Below the pieces are notes generated by a model. It saw nothing but the letters and a program-made list of their open reading frames with translations. It had not been told where the DNA came from and ran no database searches. Positions 9,001 to 15,405 of a stretch of 64,000 nt of DNA are shown piece after piece; positions within the stretch are counted from its first letter, which is position 1, and every line of letters starts with the position of its first letter. The position numbers were made by a program, and so were the translations under genes. Origin of the DNA: Pantoea vagans (GTDB taxonomy: Bacteria; Pseudomonadota; Gammaproteobacteria; Enterobacterales; Enterobacteriaceae); contig NZ_CP038853.1 in NCBI RefSeq assembly GCF_004792415.1, forward strand, positions 1,612,001 through 1,676,000. The letters are read 5' to 3'.

Positions 9001-11777
9001 GCGACAGCGTAATCATCGATTCGGGCCATGATAAACGGACTCATGATGAACTGTTTGAGCAGAAGAAGAGCGGGCTGACACTCGCATTATCCGGTGCCGT
9101 CGGTGATGCCATCAACAATGCCGTTGCCGCCGCACAATCCTCGAAAAAAGAAAGTGATGGTCGTCTGGCAGCTCTGCAGGCAACAAAGGCTGCGCTCTCT
9201 GGCGTTCAGGCGGCCCAGGCCAGCCAGCTGGCGGAAGTGAGTGCCGATCCCAGCAATGGAATTGGCGTCAGTCTTTCACTGAATACGCAGAAATCCAAAT
9301 CGCAGCAGCATCAAAGCACGGACAGCGTCTCGGGATCTACGATCAATGCCGGCAATAATCTCGCGATCACTGCCACAGAAAAAAATAACAGTGCGCACAG
9401 TGGTGATATTCAGATTGCCGGAAGTCAGCTGAAAGCAGCAGGCGACAGCAGTCTGAATGCGGCTAATGATATTTTACTGACCGGCGCAGCGAATACTCAG
9501 GAGAGCAGCGGTAAGAACAGCAGCAGCGGCGGCGGTGTGGGCGTCAGTATTGGTGTCGGCCAGGGCAGTGCAGGCATCAGTATTTTTGCCAGCATCAATG
9601 GTGCTAAAGGCAAAGAGAGCGGCAACGGCACGCGATGGACTGAGACCACGCTGGACAGTGGCGGCAGACTCAGCCTTATCAGCGGGCGGGACATCACACT
9701 GGAGGGCGCCCAGGTCAGCGCTGACCAGGTCATCGCAAACGCAGGCCGCGACTTAACCCTGACCAGCCAGCAGGACAGCGATCGTTACGATTCAAAACAG
9801 ACCAGCTACGGCGCGGGCGGCAGCTTTACCTTTGGTTCGATGACGGCTTCCGGGTATGCCAGCATCAATCAGGATAAAATGCACAGCAACTACGACAGTG
9901 TGCAGGAGCAAAGCGGTATCTATGCCGGTAAAGGCGGCTTCGATATCACCGTCGGCAATCACACGCAGCTTAACGGTGCAGTGATCGCCAGCCAGGGTGA
10001 TGCCGCAGACAACCGTCTGGATACCGGCACGCTGGGCTTCAGCGACATCGGTAACTCTGCTGATTATAAAGTCAGTCACAGCGGCGGCAGCATTGCGCTG
10101 TCGAATGGCGCTGGCATGGGTAAACAGATGCTTGCCAATGCCGCCTCCAACAGTGCCAGCACACTGTTATCGGGTCTGAATAATAAAGGGCACGCCGAAG
10201 GCACCACCCAGGCCGCCGTGGCAAATGGCACAATCATTGTCCGCGATCAGAACAGGCAGACCCAGGACGTATCGGCGCTCAGCCGTGATACCGAACATGC
10301 CAACGACAGCATCAGCGCGATCTTTGACAAAGAGAAAGAGCAGAAGCGACTTCAGACCGCTCAGTTAGCCGGTGAAATCAGCGGCCAGATGACAAATATC
10401 GTCACGACCATGGGCGATATCAAAGGCCTTGAGAAAGCGCAGAGTGCGAAGAACGCCGAGACGCTGCCCGCCGATGCATCGGAAAAAAGACGGGGAGAAT
10501 GGCTGGAGAAAATGCGTGATTCGCCAGAGTATCAGGCGGAGATGAAGCAGTGGGGTATCGGCAGCACCTCGCAGAAGGTTGCACAGACGGTCGGCAGTAT
10601 CCTGACGGGGCTGGTAACCGGTAATGCAGGTCAGGCGGTCGCAGGCGGCCTTAATCCGTGGGCAGCGCAGCTGATTAAGAAGGAAACGACCGACGCTTCC
10701 GGCAACGTTGACGTGGCAACCAATGCCATGGCGCATGCGGTGTGGGGTGCGGTATCATCACAGATGTCCGGGGGAAGTGCGGCGGCAGGTGCGGCGGGAG
10801 CGTTCAGCGGCGAGCTTGCCACCCGCTACATCGCAGAGAAATACTGGGGCGCGGACACACCTGAGAAGATAGCGGCACTGGGGCAGGAAGACCGAGAGCA
10901 GCTGAGCCTGCTGGGCACGCTGGCGGCAGGACTGGCGGGCGGCATGGCGGGCAACAGCAGTGCTGCGGCGACGAGCGGTGCGGTCGCCGGGAAGAATGCG
11001 GTTGAGAATAATGCGCTGAGCGTCCAGCAAAACCAGGATCGGGCCAACGAAATGACCCAGTGTCAGGGTGATGCCTGCAATGCCGTTATTGAAAAATATA
11101 AGAAAATAAATGCTGAGCAGCATGACAGCGTGGTGAACTGCTCCGGTGCTAAGGACTGTGTTGATAAAGCGAATGATGTTGGCAGGTTGCAGGCTGATTA
11201 TGCTAACCGTACCAGTGAGTTGCTGGAAAAAGCCCGAGCTGATGGTGGTCTGAGTGCGGCAGCACAGAACGAGCTTTCCTTCCTTCAGGTAACGACGATC
11301 CAGCTTGAGGCGGACAGAAATGCAGCGATTCATAATGCGTTGATGTCTGGTGACTCGGAAGAGGCGAAGCAGCTTGCGATTAACTCGCTGGCACAAGTAG
11401 TAGGAACCAGTGCTGCGGGTATTGCTGCTGGAATCGGGAAAAGTAAAGGAAGCGCGATGCCTGTTCCTACCCCAACCCGGGCTGAAAATGGCTTGGTTTA
11501 TCAATCGAATGGTAAACATACGCCCGGGCAAGCCGGTTATAATAGAAACGCTGGAACAGAACCTACAAACTCTATTCAGTTGTTTAGTAATTCAGTAGAG
11601 AATGGGAAGAAAAGGTATGCATTGGACGAGAATGGCAATGTACATCAGTTTACGAATACAAATGATGGTTCGTGGCATTGGTCAGGGAGCACGGGAGATG
11701 CATCAGTCCCAATCAAAAAAAGCGATATACCCAATGCTGTTAAAAAAGAATTCGGGTTGCCTGGGAAATGGAGATAA
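3..11777 (+). CDS. cdiA: CdiA contact-dependent inhibition toxin exoprotein (5' end outside window)
   Basis: This is a giant two-partner-secretion exoprotein that delivers its C-terminal toxin into neighbouring cells. The frame is open from base 3 and begins inside a signal peptide (LLSYLICSLIAF...AFSAA), so the GTG at 129 is not the true start. With the GTG as residue 1, the order is: a TPS secretion domain with ANPYGITCNGCGF near 95; long FHA-1 repeats of NSG type from about 200 to 1930; a short region with GCGCSGG near 1985; a Tyr-rich stretch (PDYDYRF) near 2340; FHA-2 repeats; a hydrophobic pretoxin; VENN near 3625; and a roughly 258-residue variable tail. The tail has a helical part followed by about 95 residues with KHTPGQ, RYALDENGNVHQF and WHWSGST. 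I do not recognise the toxin's activity. CdiB, the outer-membrane exporter, would be expected upstream. The immunity gene follows 2 bases later. The tail is more AT-rich than the body, as expected for an exchangeable module. Confidence 0.93.
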   Translation: MPRRLLSYLICSLIAFQPLLPAFSAAITPATPGTQVDAAGNGVPVINIATPNASGLSHNQYQNYNVGQEGLILNNATDRLTQTQLGGLIQNNPNLKAGQEARAIINEVVGANRSQLQGYTEVAGKAANVMVANPYGITCNGCGFINTPNVTLTTGKPQLDAQGNLQSLEVTKGAISIEGKGLDGSQADAVSIIARATEINAGIHARDLNVTLGANRVGADGSVTPIAGEGAAPSVAVDTGALGGMYANRIHLVSSENGVGVNLGNLNARQGDMVLDAQGRLSINNSLTSGTLTAKGSSIALQGEHKAGGNVALTAQQDIALTGAKLGSDAALDLNSQGQITLKGSSLTAGQTARLSSNSLDIDNSSSGSAADAMQLSATAQLQNSGQMTAGKKLDLQAAQIVNSGSLISQGDLQVRTSSLQQQGMLLAQGNNSVVAGQLSNDGEISGSSLNIQSGAINNGGKLLSRGDALITADSMQQRGTLSASKTNQLNVTGTLNNSGEVSGGSLNIYSGSLLNSGNLLGSQQTDITSGILQQDGTLSSQGKLQLKVADRLSNSGELSGNSLDITSGTLDNSGKMISSGDALLTANRLNQDGTLSAQGNAAFNIADTFSNSGNMVSQRLQIDAPTLINSGEMVSHGDAVMNADTLQQNGSLTARGDAQLTARGWLENQGAISSQNALILNSAQLRNTGSLTAPNLTLNAGQITNSGLLQGTQLLSFHTGQMDNLAAGTISSDNDFALALPQLNNSGLITSGKTLTVTGDQLNNSGEINAASLSTTLKNLHNQQGGKLLADEQLRLQGDALINQGTMAAGTLNSDVSQITNSGTVQGDKALSLQGSALTNNGTLLSAGQLNVQQQTLDNSGLMQGKQLTVKADRWQNSGNALSETDADLQSDTLVNSGKILGQQGIALKSDHTDNSGWLIAQALTLRGDMINSGLIQGNQQITLQGNQLDNQQGGQLLSDGTLDGDFVALNNHGAMQAGEMTFNAGTLQNDGTVLSEKAFTAVINGALTNSGSLLSQQQMNLQAAEIDNQGTLAADNFSLHAPVLSNAGLLQGNSTLTLDNQQLHNLNGGQLIAGGPLTLTLDQLDNDGLLQVNGKLAVNGNRLNNSGRLSSDNLTLQIGDTLTNSGTGQIVTGQQADLHAHTLSNSGQIAAQQVSASGNTLENGGLLQGNALLDLGFAQTLNHNNGQLLSGDRLIVSGGSATNDGSWQGQQLDVTLDSLTNRDSINGISGLRADITSDLINSGSLVSLGESDLNASTLSNSGKVMANRLGLQTTSLNNDGLLQGNTALTAQADNITQSAGGKTLSGGTLTLNAGQINTQGLLQGEQATVIADNWLHQGSLLGSKDLNVSISNELHNTGSLLSQDKAQVAAGTLNNSGSLLSEGAMTLNGAALNNSGSVQGKTLTITPASVMNQGSLIGLQALTFAAMPQVSGRMLLRALAAPARQLINNQGGSLLTQGTLNINGDEVVNNGSWQGQQILLNARQLTNNGAIQSADALQLILADRLDAGAGSKISANGTAALQALTLTNQGEWIARNLTLRGDTLNNNGAVTGVEALTVGLNGALTQQQDKTLLSAGRLTLQSSSLSNAGRVQGGDLQITSGAVDNNGRLQGDNSLLINAGGRITNGGNGAVITQNALTLTTPELFNYGLIQGSGNGVATITGLTQNDGRWLSGGAQTLNTSQLNNNGWLQASQLILNATNASNNGTLLADGQGTLTGNGFSNQGTAQGGNLEINYQQVNNNGTLLGNNRLSVMAAQVGQQGSGRLFSGGDLLVHSNGFDQNGQVVALGNATLDIANGFTGRDVLAAGGRLTVSSNGAIDNQGTMQGGALTLSAGGDLTNNGQLTTGSGDSALSGNRIAMNGNGSLQGGGNISLNSRSDITVDGFTGTLGNLMLSAPGSIVNTALLYAGSNLSLFANSIRNQRADMLAGGSIWLQGDAAGNANGEVINNSGTIETQNGDITINTGHLLNTRDGLHVTQTSTSSPTRAGVGDATMKITIWQLAVGDYGYYNVTTTTPSTGGGGNHSGCGCSGGSTVSKDYYAPTKEAATQKFALSSTTVDVVSNGGAARIASGSNLNINAGTLDNQASNLLANGNVSLSGGQLNNQSWQSGTQNDNVVYEYKGAIATGKIGAERTRNGTKGSEFTYTLTGHETTFTLGQLYRAVIQAGGNVSANFSGDISNTNTTANAGWSGNTLSAPALRGLTAIGTAVAQSQQPLATADKAAINTPQWRDQLQNALQQVNGAGALESTSSGSATLTQYAAAGKNTAALGKAINLTNAPQGPASLHNYKAAEVDISAYPLPSGENGYFVASNNNSRYLITVNPKLNGLGQLDQSLFGELNAKLSKQPATTPLQETRPQYTDEKAFLGSSYMLDRLNLKPDYDYRFLGDAAFDTRYVSNAVLNQTGNRYINGLGSDLAQMRYLMDNAAAAQQSLGLEFGVSLSADQLASLDKSMIWWEATTINGETVMVPKLYLSTKDVEMRDGSVIAGNNVTLKGGNVTNSGSSVMAKNDLTIDSQNTLSNLNAGLLHAGGDLQLSALNDINNVSATISGKKVALESLNGDINNLTTSQLWHLDAGNGKGVQKSFTETLSGPTASITSLDSLSLKAGNDIAVTGANLKAGSDLLLNAWNDIAITGNQNVTGSEQSGSGNRWQKVDATSTKTVNTVGSQIAAGGNMTMQAGHDLTVTASGINAGKNAALAAGNDLNLNSATTSQNDVQGKRETHSTGLDRTTLTSGGNLALQAGRDLNSQAAGLAADKDVTLQAGRDVNLLAAETGSGNSYKSGKKVEINESVRQQGTEIASGGSTTVKAGRDVNSEAAQVTASGDIAVGAERDINLTTATDSDYAYKEETKTKKGFLSKKTTHTISEDSDTRENGTLLSGDNVTLNAGNNLLVQGSQVAGDGTVALKAGNNVDIVAATNTDSTWRFSETKKSGLMGTGGIGITVGSSKSVHDLRDKGTTQSQSASIVGSTGGNVSIVAGGQAHVSGSDLVAGRDLAITGDSVIIDSGHDKRTHDELFEQKKSGLTLALSGAVGDAINNAVAAAQSSKKESDGRLAALQATKAALSGVQAAQASQLAEVSADPSNGIGVSLSLNTQKSKSQQHQSTDSVSGSTINAGNNLAITATEKNNSAHSGDIQIAGSQLKAAGDSSLNAANDILLTGAANTQESSGKNSSSGGGVGVSIGVGQGSAGISIFASINGAKGKESGNGTRWTETTLDSGGRLSLISGRDITLEGAQVSADQVIANAGRDLTLTSQQDSDRYDSKQTSYGAGGSFTFGSMTASGYASINQDKMHSNYDSVQEQSGIYAGKGGFDITVGNHTQLNGAVIASQGDAADNRLDTGTLGFSDIGNSADYKVSHSGGSIALSNGAGMGKQMLANAASNSASTLLSGLNNKGHAEGTTQAAVANGTIIVRDQNRQTQDVSALSRDTEHANDSISAIFDKEKEQKRLQTAQLAGEISGQMTNIVTTMGDIKGLEKAQSAKNAETLPADASEKRRGEWLEKMRDSPEYQAEMKQWGIGSTSQKVAQTVGSILTGLVTGNAGQAVAGGLNPWAAQLIKKETTDASGNVDVATNAMAHAVWGAVSSQMSGGSAAAGAAGAFSGELATRYIAEKYWGADTPEKIAALGQEDREQLSLLGTLAAGLAGGMAGNSSAAATSGAVAGKNAVENNALSVQQNQDRANEMTQCQGDACNAVIEKYKKINAEQHDSVVNCSGAKDCVDKANDVGRLQADYANRTSELLEKARADGGLSAAAQNELSFLQVTTIQLEADRNAAIHNALMSGDSEEAKQLAINSLAQVVGTSAAGIAAGIGKSKGSAMPVPTPTRAENGLVYQSNGKHTPGQAGYNRNAGTEPTNSIQLFSNSVENGKKRYALDENGNVHQFTNTNDGSWHWSGSTGDASVPIKKSDIPNAVKKEFGLPGKWR

Positions 11778-11779
11778 AT

Positions 11780-12313
11780 ATGATTTTCGGTGATCCATAT
11801 CGGTTTGCTATCTGGATAGAGTGTATTCCTCAATGGAGTGAATCCTATAAAAATGGTTTTTTTTATTTTTTTATAAATGGACATATGTATCCAGAAGATA
11901 TAAGAACATCAACATTATTTGTTGATATTAATGATCTTATTGATGAAAAAAATGCTCTGCTTTCTTTTCCATGCAATGATGATATTTTCAAGGCCACTAC
12001 AATTGAAGCTTTTAATGCCTTATTTAAACTGACATACCCAGAATCGACACAAGATGATGAATATCCTGAGCAGGTGTTAGATTTTTGCGTATCCCCTACA
12101 ATAATCAATGAATCAGGGGCGTATTTTTTTGCTGTTTCAAATGAAAGTTTAGTGAGGATTGTTGGGGGGAAAATAACTGAGTTAGTTGATGGAGAAAACG
12201 GAAGATCATGGGAGGACATAAAACAACCAAACCTTGAAGATATTACCATTCCAAAAAAAGAGATAAGTGAAATTATTGCGAGTTTGAAAAAATATTCGTC
12301 TGATTTACTTTAG
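11780..12313 (+). CDS. cdiI: CDI immunity protein
   Basis: This gene very likely encodes the cytoplasmic antidote that neutralises the toxin tail of the preceding CdiA. It follows the toxin stop codon by 2 bases. An ATG at 11768 overlaps the toxin gene, but GGAG at 11770-11773 sits 6 bases before the ATG at 11780, so the protein should begin MIFGDPYRFAIW. It is about 177 residues, acidic, with no signal peptide or membrane segment. From memory the GDPYRFAIW opening resembles the Imm42 group of polymorphic-toxin immunity proteins; this was not checked. The gene is strongly AT-rich compared with cdiA, which fits horizontal exchange of toxin-immunity cassettes. The role rests on position and composition more than on a recognised fold. 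Confidence 0.8.
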   Translation: MIFGDPYRFAIWIECIPQWSESYKNGFFYFFINGHMYPEDIRTSTLFVDINDLIDEKNALLSFPCNDDIFKATTIEAFNALFKLTYPESTQDDEYPEQVLDFCVSPTIINESGAYFFAVSNESLVRIVGGKITELVDGENGRSWEDIKQPNLEDITIPKKEISEIIASLKKYSSDLL

Positions 12314-12337
12314 TTATCGTTTTTAGTTTGGTATGAA

Positions 12338-12645
12338 GTGCCTGCCGGGATGCTTAGTTATAACGATGCACTCAGTTACCTTCTGTACGGTAAAGATGTA
12401 TCGGAACTATCAGCCGATGACAAGATGCTGATTGCCAACATTGTAACGTTGTCAGGTGTGGCAGCGGGCTGTGCAGTTGATGGCAGCGCTGAGGTGAGCA
12501 GTGAGACTCTTCTGGTAGAACTGAGGTTGAGAATAACTATCTGAGCTGCACGGAAAAGAGCCGCCAGATAGAACTTAACTACAAAAAGAGCCTCACCCCG
12601 CAGGAGCAACAGAAACGCGACGCACTGAACCTCAAGGGTGCTTAA
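12338..12645 (+). pseudogene. Orphan CdiA pretoxin fragment, frameshifted at the VENN region
   Basis: This stretch resembles the end of a second CdiA pretoxin domain. The first frame reads YGKDVSELSADDKMLIANIV and then LSGVAAGCAVDGSAEVSSE, typical pretoxin text, and stops at 12544. In the +1 frame, VENNYLSC begins at 12526 and continues through TEKSRQIELNYKKSL to a stop at 12643-12645. A frameshift near 12500-12525 therefore splits a formerly continuous pretoxin-VENN sequence. No secretion domain or FHA repeats precede it. It is best read as a displaced, inactive cdiA-CT module left behind when the current toxin tail was acquired. A short ORF call from the ATG at 12338 alone would be misleading. 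Confidence 0.75.
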
Positions 12646-12649
12646 AACA

Positions 12650-12715
12650 ATGTTTAGGCCAGATACTTCTGATCATGGATTTAAAACAAACTTAGATTAC
12701 TTCAATGCGCAATAG
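12650..12715 (+). pseudogene. Possible C-terminal remnant of a displaced toxin
   Basis: A third frame reads MFRPDTSDHGFKTNLDYFNAQ and stops with TAG at 12713-12715. Its stop overlaps the start codon of the next gene at 12705. Such an overlap is what a toxin tail followed by its immunity gene would look like, so this may be the last residues of the toxin that once belonged to the preceding VENN fragment. The match is to arrangement only; the peptide itself is not recognised. Confidence 0.35.
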
Positions 12716-12974
12716 TAATGGATTAAATGTATGCAGAGTATGTGGTGCTAAACAGTTGGAACCACCTTGGGGAGAGGATGGGCTGACACCTAGTTATGAG
12801 ATATGCGACTGTTGTGGCGTTGAGTTCGGCTATGAAGATATGAATATTAACGCGTTAAAGCGATATCGCGAGAAGTGGCTTAAAAAAGGAGCTGTCTGGT
12901 TTAGAGAAAAGGAAAAGCCAGCTGTCTGGTCTTTAGATGAGCAATTAAAAAATATCCCTGAGCAATATCGCTAG
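12705..12974 (+). CDS. Zinc-ribbon-like small protein, presumptive orphan immunity protein
   Basis: This is an 89-residue cytoplasmic protein with two CxxC pairs, CRVCG near residue 10 and CDCCGVEFGY near residue 34, followed by KRYREKWLKKG and a C-terminal LDEQLKNIPEQYR. I recall this pattern from small hypothetical proteins found beside polymorphic toxin genes, where they are presumed immunity factors. The four cysteines probably bind zinc. It lies directly after a decayed VENN module and overlaps what may be the end of the lost toxin. No clear Shine-Dalgarno precedes the ATG at 12705, consistent with former translational coupling to an upstream toxin. It appears intact, so it could still protect against kin carrying the cognate toxin. 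Confidence 0.7.
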   Translation: MRNSNGLNVCRVCGAKQLEPPWGEDGLTPSYEICDCCGVEFGYEDMNINALKRYREKWLKKGAVWFREKEKPAVWSLDEQLKNIPEQYR

Positions 12975-13031
12975 ATTTAATGTTACAAATCCCGGCCTTA
13001 ATGCCGGGATTTTACTTTATGGAACAGTGAG

Positions 13032-13265
13032 TTATCCTTCACTCGCCAGCCGGATAATCAACTGGCCCGGCCCGGTGATCACCTCGATCTTCTGTCCGGT
13101 CGTAAATCCCAGCGCTTCCAGCCAGCGGCCTTTTATGGTCAGCTGTGGCAGCGGGTTCGGCTGGCCTTTGTTAGGCCGGTATCCTACTTTGTAATAATGT
13201 GCCTGCGATGCGCTGACGGTGGTTGTAGGCGTGCAGGTCTCTGGCTTATGATGCGTATCAGCCAT
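13032..13265 (-). CDS. symE: SymE-family toxin-like protein
   Basis: This 77-residue protein carries the SymE core: PLPQLTIKGRWLEALGF, then TGQKIEVITGPGQLIIRL, an AbrB-like swapped-hairpin fold. In E. coli SymE is an SOS-induced type I toxin whose mRNA is blocked by an antisense RNA. The start is the ATG at 13265, placed 6 bases after AAGGAG; a TTG six bases upstream is less likely. E. coli SymE is longer (about 113 residues); this form ends right after the AbrB-like domain, as many chromosomal paralogues do. No convincing LexA box was found upstream, so SOS control is not supported here. The gene lies among CDI and orphan toxin-immunity fragments and faces away from them. Confidence 0.72.
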   Translation of the reverse strand: MADTHHKPETCTPTTTVSASQAHYYKVGYRPNKGQPNPLPQLTIKGRWLEALGFTTGQKIEVITGPGQLIIRLASEG

Positions 13266-13703
13266 AATCAACTCCTTCTTAGTTGCTTGTGGTCAGCGGC
13301 TGCTGCGGGTTGCACCCCGCTTCAGCCGCGCTAATAATCTCTCGTTATGCGCTTCCTGTGCTTTTTTTCCTGTTTAAATATACACCTTCTGCTACTCAAA
13401 CTCGCTGAAAGCTGATTAATAAACTGCGAGATGACTCTGAAAACGGATTCTTTTTTCAGGTCTGCATTTCGCTTATCCCTTTTTCCTTTACACTTCTGAA
13501 ATATCTGTTACGGATAAACTTTCTTACTATAGATAGCTGGAGAATGCGGCTACCTAAGTTTTATATTACTTTCGACAAGAAAATATATCGCCTCACTGAT
13601 TGGGATAGAAGTCATGAAGCGTCTGTACCTTCTGACTGGAACGTCCAGGCAAGTAGTGATTTTGGCTTGTTAGTACCAGATTAAGAGTAATGTTGGCATA
13701 TTA
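13266..13703. other. Low-GC intergenic stretch with one doubtful 46-codon ORF
   Basis: No recognised gene lies here. A small frame on the + strand from ATG 13544 to TAA 13682-13684 encodes 46 residues (RLPKFYITFDKKIYRLTDW near its start). GGAG is only one base before the ATG, too close for good initiation, so I do not call it as a gene. It may be the tail of another decayed toxin or immunity module. The base composition is unlike the housekeeping genes further right. Confidence 0.4.
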
Positions 13704-14166
13704 ATGGCAGGAATTTTGGAAATCACAGATATAAATGGTGAGAACTCGTCCTCTAAGGTGGTTTTTTTGTTAAATATCTCAGTTAGTTATGCTTCTACTG
13801 CGAGCCGGGTGATCAGCTGCGCGGGCATGAGCACTGGCGGCTGCATCGGAGGAGGCTTCGCTAGTTGCATGGCGGATGGTATGCTGGCGGGGCTGAGCGT
13901 GAGCGGCTGCGCGAACAGCACCATGATGTCAGCGGTGAGCGAAAAATCATATTATCAGCGATAAGTTGAAACAGGTGCAGGACGTTCCAGACCTCAGCAG
14001 TGAATTGGCGAATCCGAATCTGATTCTTGAGGTTAACTCCGCCAGAGTGAAGTAGCATTACCTGATTAAGGCGGCGTAGCAGGACCCAATTGCCGCCGAT
14101 AGTAAGTTCGTCGTTAGCCTGTATCTACTCTGCGCGTACTTCCTGAAAGCTTGCCTTTGCCTATAG
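13704..14166 (+). pseudogene. Decayed glycine-rich toxin-carrier remnant
   Basis: The frame from 13704 runs into STGGCIGGGFASCMADGMLA, then GLSVSGCANSTMMSAVSEK. This Gly/Ala-rich text resembles the region before the toxin in Rhs or CdiA-like proteins. It stops at 13964. Another frame continues with LKQVQDVPDLSSELANPNLI and then VNSARVK, followed by two in-frame stops before QDPIAADSKFVVSL. Several lesions interrupt what was probably one coding sequence. It ends about 20 bases before an intact barstar gene, so it is probably the ruin of a toxin gene whose immunity gene survived. Family assignment is an impression only. Confidence 0.4.
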
Positions 14167-14187
14167 GTAAATAGAATGAGGAAAAAT

Positions 14188-14469
14188 ATGATTATAGATG
14201 GTCGTGATATACATACAGAATCTGATGTTCATCGCATTCTGGCTGAGATAATGGAATTTGGCCCCTATTACGGCAAGAATCTGGATGCTCTCTGGGATTG
14301 CCTGAGTACAGATATTGAAAGGCCAATAAGAATTACCTGGTGTCACTCAGATTTATCAAAAAAGAGGCTTGGAGAGCGATTTGATAAAATCATCGAGGTT
14401 TTCGAAAGGGTAAGGCAGCAGGATATAATTTTTTCCTGGGAAGATAAATTTGATTACTATCTCAAATAA
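14188..14469 (+). CDS. Barstar-family ribonuclease inhibitor (orphan immunity protein)
   Basis: This is a 93-residue cytoplasmic protein with the barstar signature: MIIDGRDIHTESDVHRILAE, then FGPYYGKNLDALWDCLSTDI and a C-terminal SWEDKFDYYLK. Barstars block barnase-type RNases by plugging the active site; Asp residues in the NLDALWD helix make the key contacts. The ATG at 14188 has GAGG five bases upstream and begins with the conserved MII; the ATG at 14176 is less likely. No intact barnase-like toxin adjoins it; upstream lies only decayed sequence. It is probably the surviving immunity gene of a lost CDI or Rhs toxin module, still able to protect against relatives. Confidence 0.88.
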   Translation: MIIDGRDIHTESDVHRILAEIMEFGPYYGKNLDALWDCLSTDIERPIRITWCHSDLSKKRLGERFDKIIEVFERVRQQDIIFSWEDKFDYYLK

Positions 14470-14583
14470 CCTCTTCTTAGTATTTAGTCTTTGTGCTGAA
14501 CAACTTTTCTCAATTCCCCTGAATCAGAAAGATAAAAGCCTTATATTTTCGCAGCAGGCTTTTATCTTCCCCTTGCATCATAC

Positions 14584-14964
14584 TCAGTGCATTAACTGAC
14601 TGACCAACCCGGTGAGATCGGCTTTTTTATCAATCATACCTGCAGATGACGCTTTATCCACCAGCTGTGGCAGATATTTTACCAGCAGATTCAGTGCATC
14701 GCTGGTGTTGATACCCATCCGCGCAGCCAGTTGCTCAATGGCCTCAGAGTTGATCATCTTCTGCACCAGATCGCTGCTCAGGGCAACGTTCTGCTGATCG
14801 CCCAGCCAGGAGTTAACCACCTCACTGTACTCGCCGCTCTGAAGATGGCTTACGATACTGTGTAAACCGCCTTGCTGTTCCACCCACTCCAGTACACCTT
14901 TCACTTCCTGACTGGTCTGAGTATTCAGGCCGCACATCGCCAGCACCGTTTCCAGTAAACTCAT
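14584..14964 (-). CDS. YidB family protein (DUF937)
   Basis: This 126-residue protein opens MSLLETVLAMCG and contains VLEWVEQQGGLHSIVSHL, SGEYSEVVNSWLG and a helical end with LPQLVDKASSAGMIDKKADL, the layout of YidB/DUF937 proteins. Their function is unknown; they are common small proteins in Proteobacteria. An open frame extends to 15126, but that part overlaps the neighbouring membrane gene. The ATG at 14964 has a GGGG Shine-Dalgarno 7 bases upstream. It lies 25 bases downstream of the GlsB-type gene on the same strand, so the two are probably co-transcribed. Confidence 0.8.
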   Translation of the reverse strand: MSLLETVLAMCGLNTQTSQEVKGVLEWVEQQGGLHSIVSHLQSGEYSEVVNSWLGDQQNVALSSDLVQKMINSEAIEQLAARMGINTSDALNLLVKYLPQLVDKASSAGMIDKKADLTGLVSQLMH

Positions 14965-14989
14965 TTTATTTCCCCTGAATCGTAATCGC

Positions 14990-15250
14990 TTAAGACTGTT
15001 TACATGCTCTGATTTTATGAATAACAAACAGCACAATAATTGAACCCAGGGTTGCAATCGCAATGCTGTAAATATTGAAACCACTGACCTTGCCAAAGCC
15101 CAGGGCCGTACTGGCGACACCGCCAATCAGCGCGCCGATAATACCCAGAATCATGGTCATGAAAATGCCCATATGTTCTTTACCTGGCATAATACATCTG
15201 GCGATAATACCGGCGAGCAGACCAAATACAACCCATGACAATATACCCAT
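14990..15250 (-). CDS. GlsB/YeaQ/YmgE family stress-response membrane protein
   Basis: This small inner-membrane protein of 86 residues has three hydrophobic segments: ILSWVVFGLLAGIIAR, GIFMTMILGIIGALIGG and IYSIAIATLGSIIVLFVI. The RCIMPGKE turn after the first segment and the GxxGAxxGG core are family marks. Members are usually induced by envelope, acid or stationary-phase stress; the biochemical role is not known. The ATG at 15250 lies 10 bases after AAGGA; another ATG at 15259 abuts the Shine-Dalgarno and is less likely. It is first of two genes with the YidB-like gene. Confidence 0.85.
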   Translation of the reverse strand: MGILSWVVFGLLAGIIARCIMPGKEHMGIFMTMILGIIGALIGGVASTALGFGKVSGFNIYSIAIATLGSIIVLFVIHKIRACKQS

Positions 15251-15405
15251 TATTAACATCCTTCTTTTTATATAAATTACTGCACGTTTAGCAGTGGTTT
15301 AATCCACGAAATAAAAGCAGGTGTATCGTACGCCGCGCAGTATTTGTCTGGCAATCCTGTTTTTTTAATTAAACTAAACGTATCGGAAACGATAGGGGAG
15401 TAATT

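Noticed and set aside
240..11531. Many long open frames antisense or out of frame within cdiA
   Set aside because: They mirror the repetitive, GC-rich coding frame of cdiA, lack Shine-Dalgarno sequences and encode no recognisable domains.
13266..13460. LexA box expected upstream of symE
   Set aside because: No CTG-N10-CAG match was found by eye, so SOS control is not claimed for this copy.
13861..14058. Minus-strand 65-codon frame
   Set aside because: It overlaps the decayed + strand remnant and has arginine/serine-rich shadow text.
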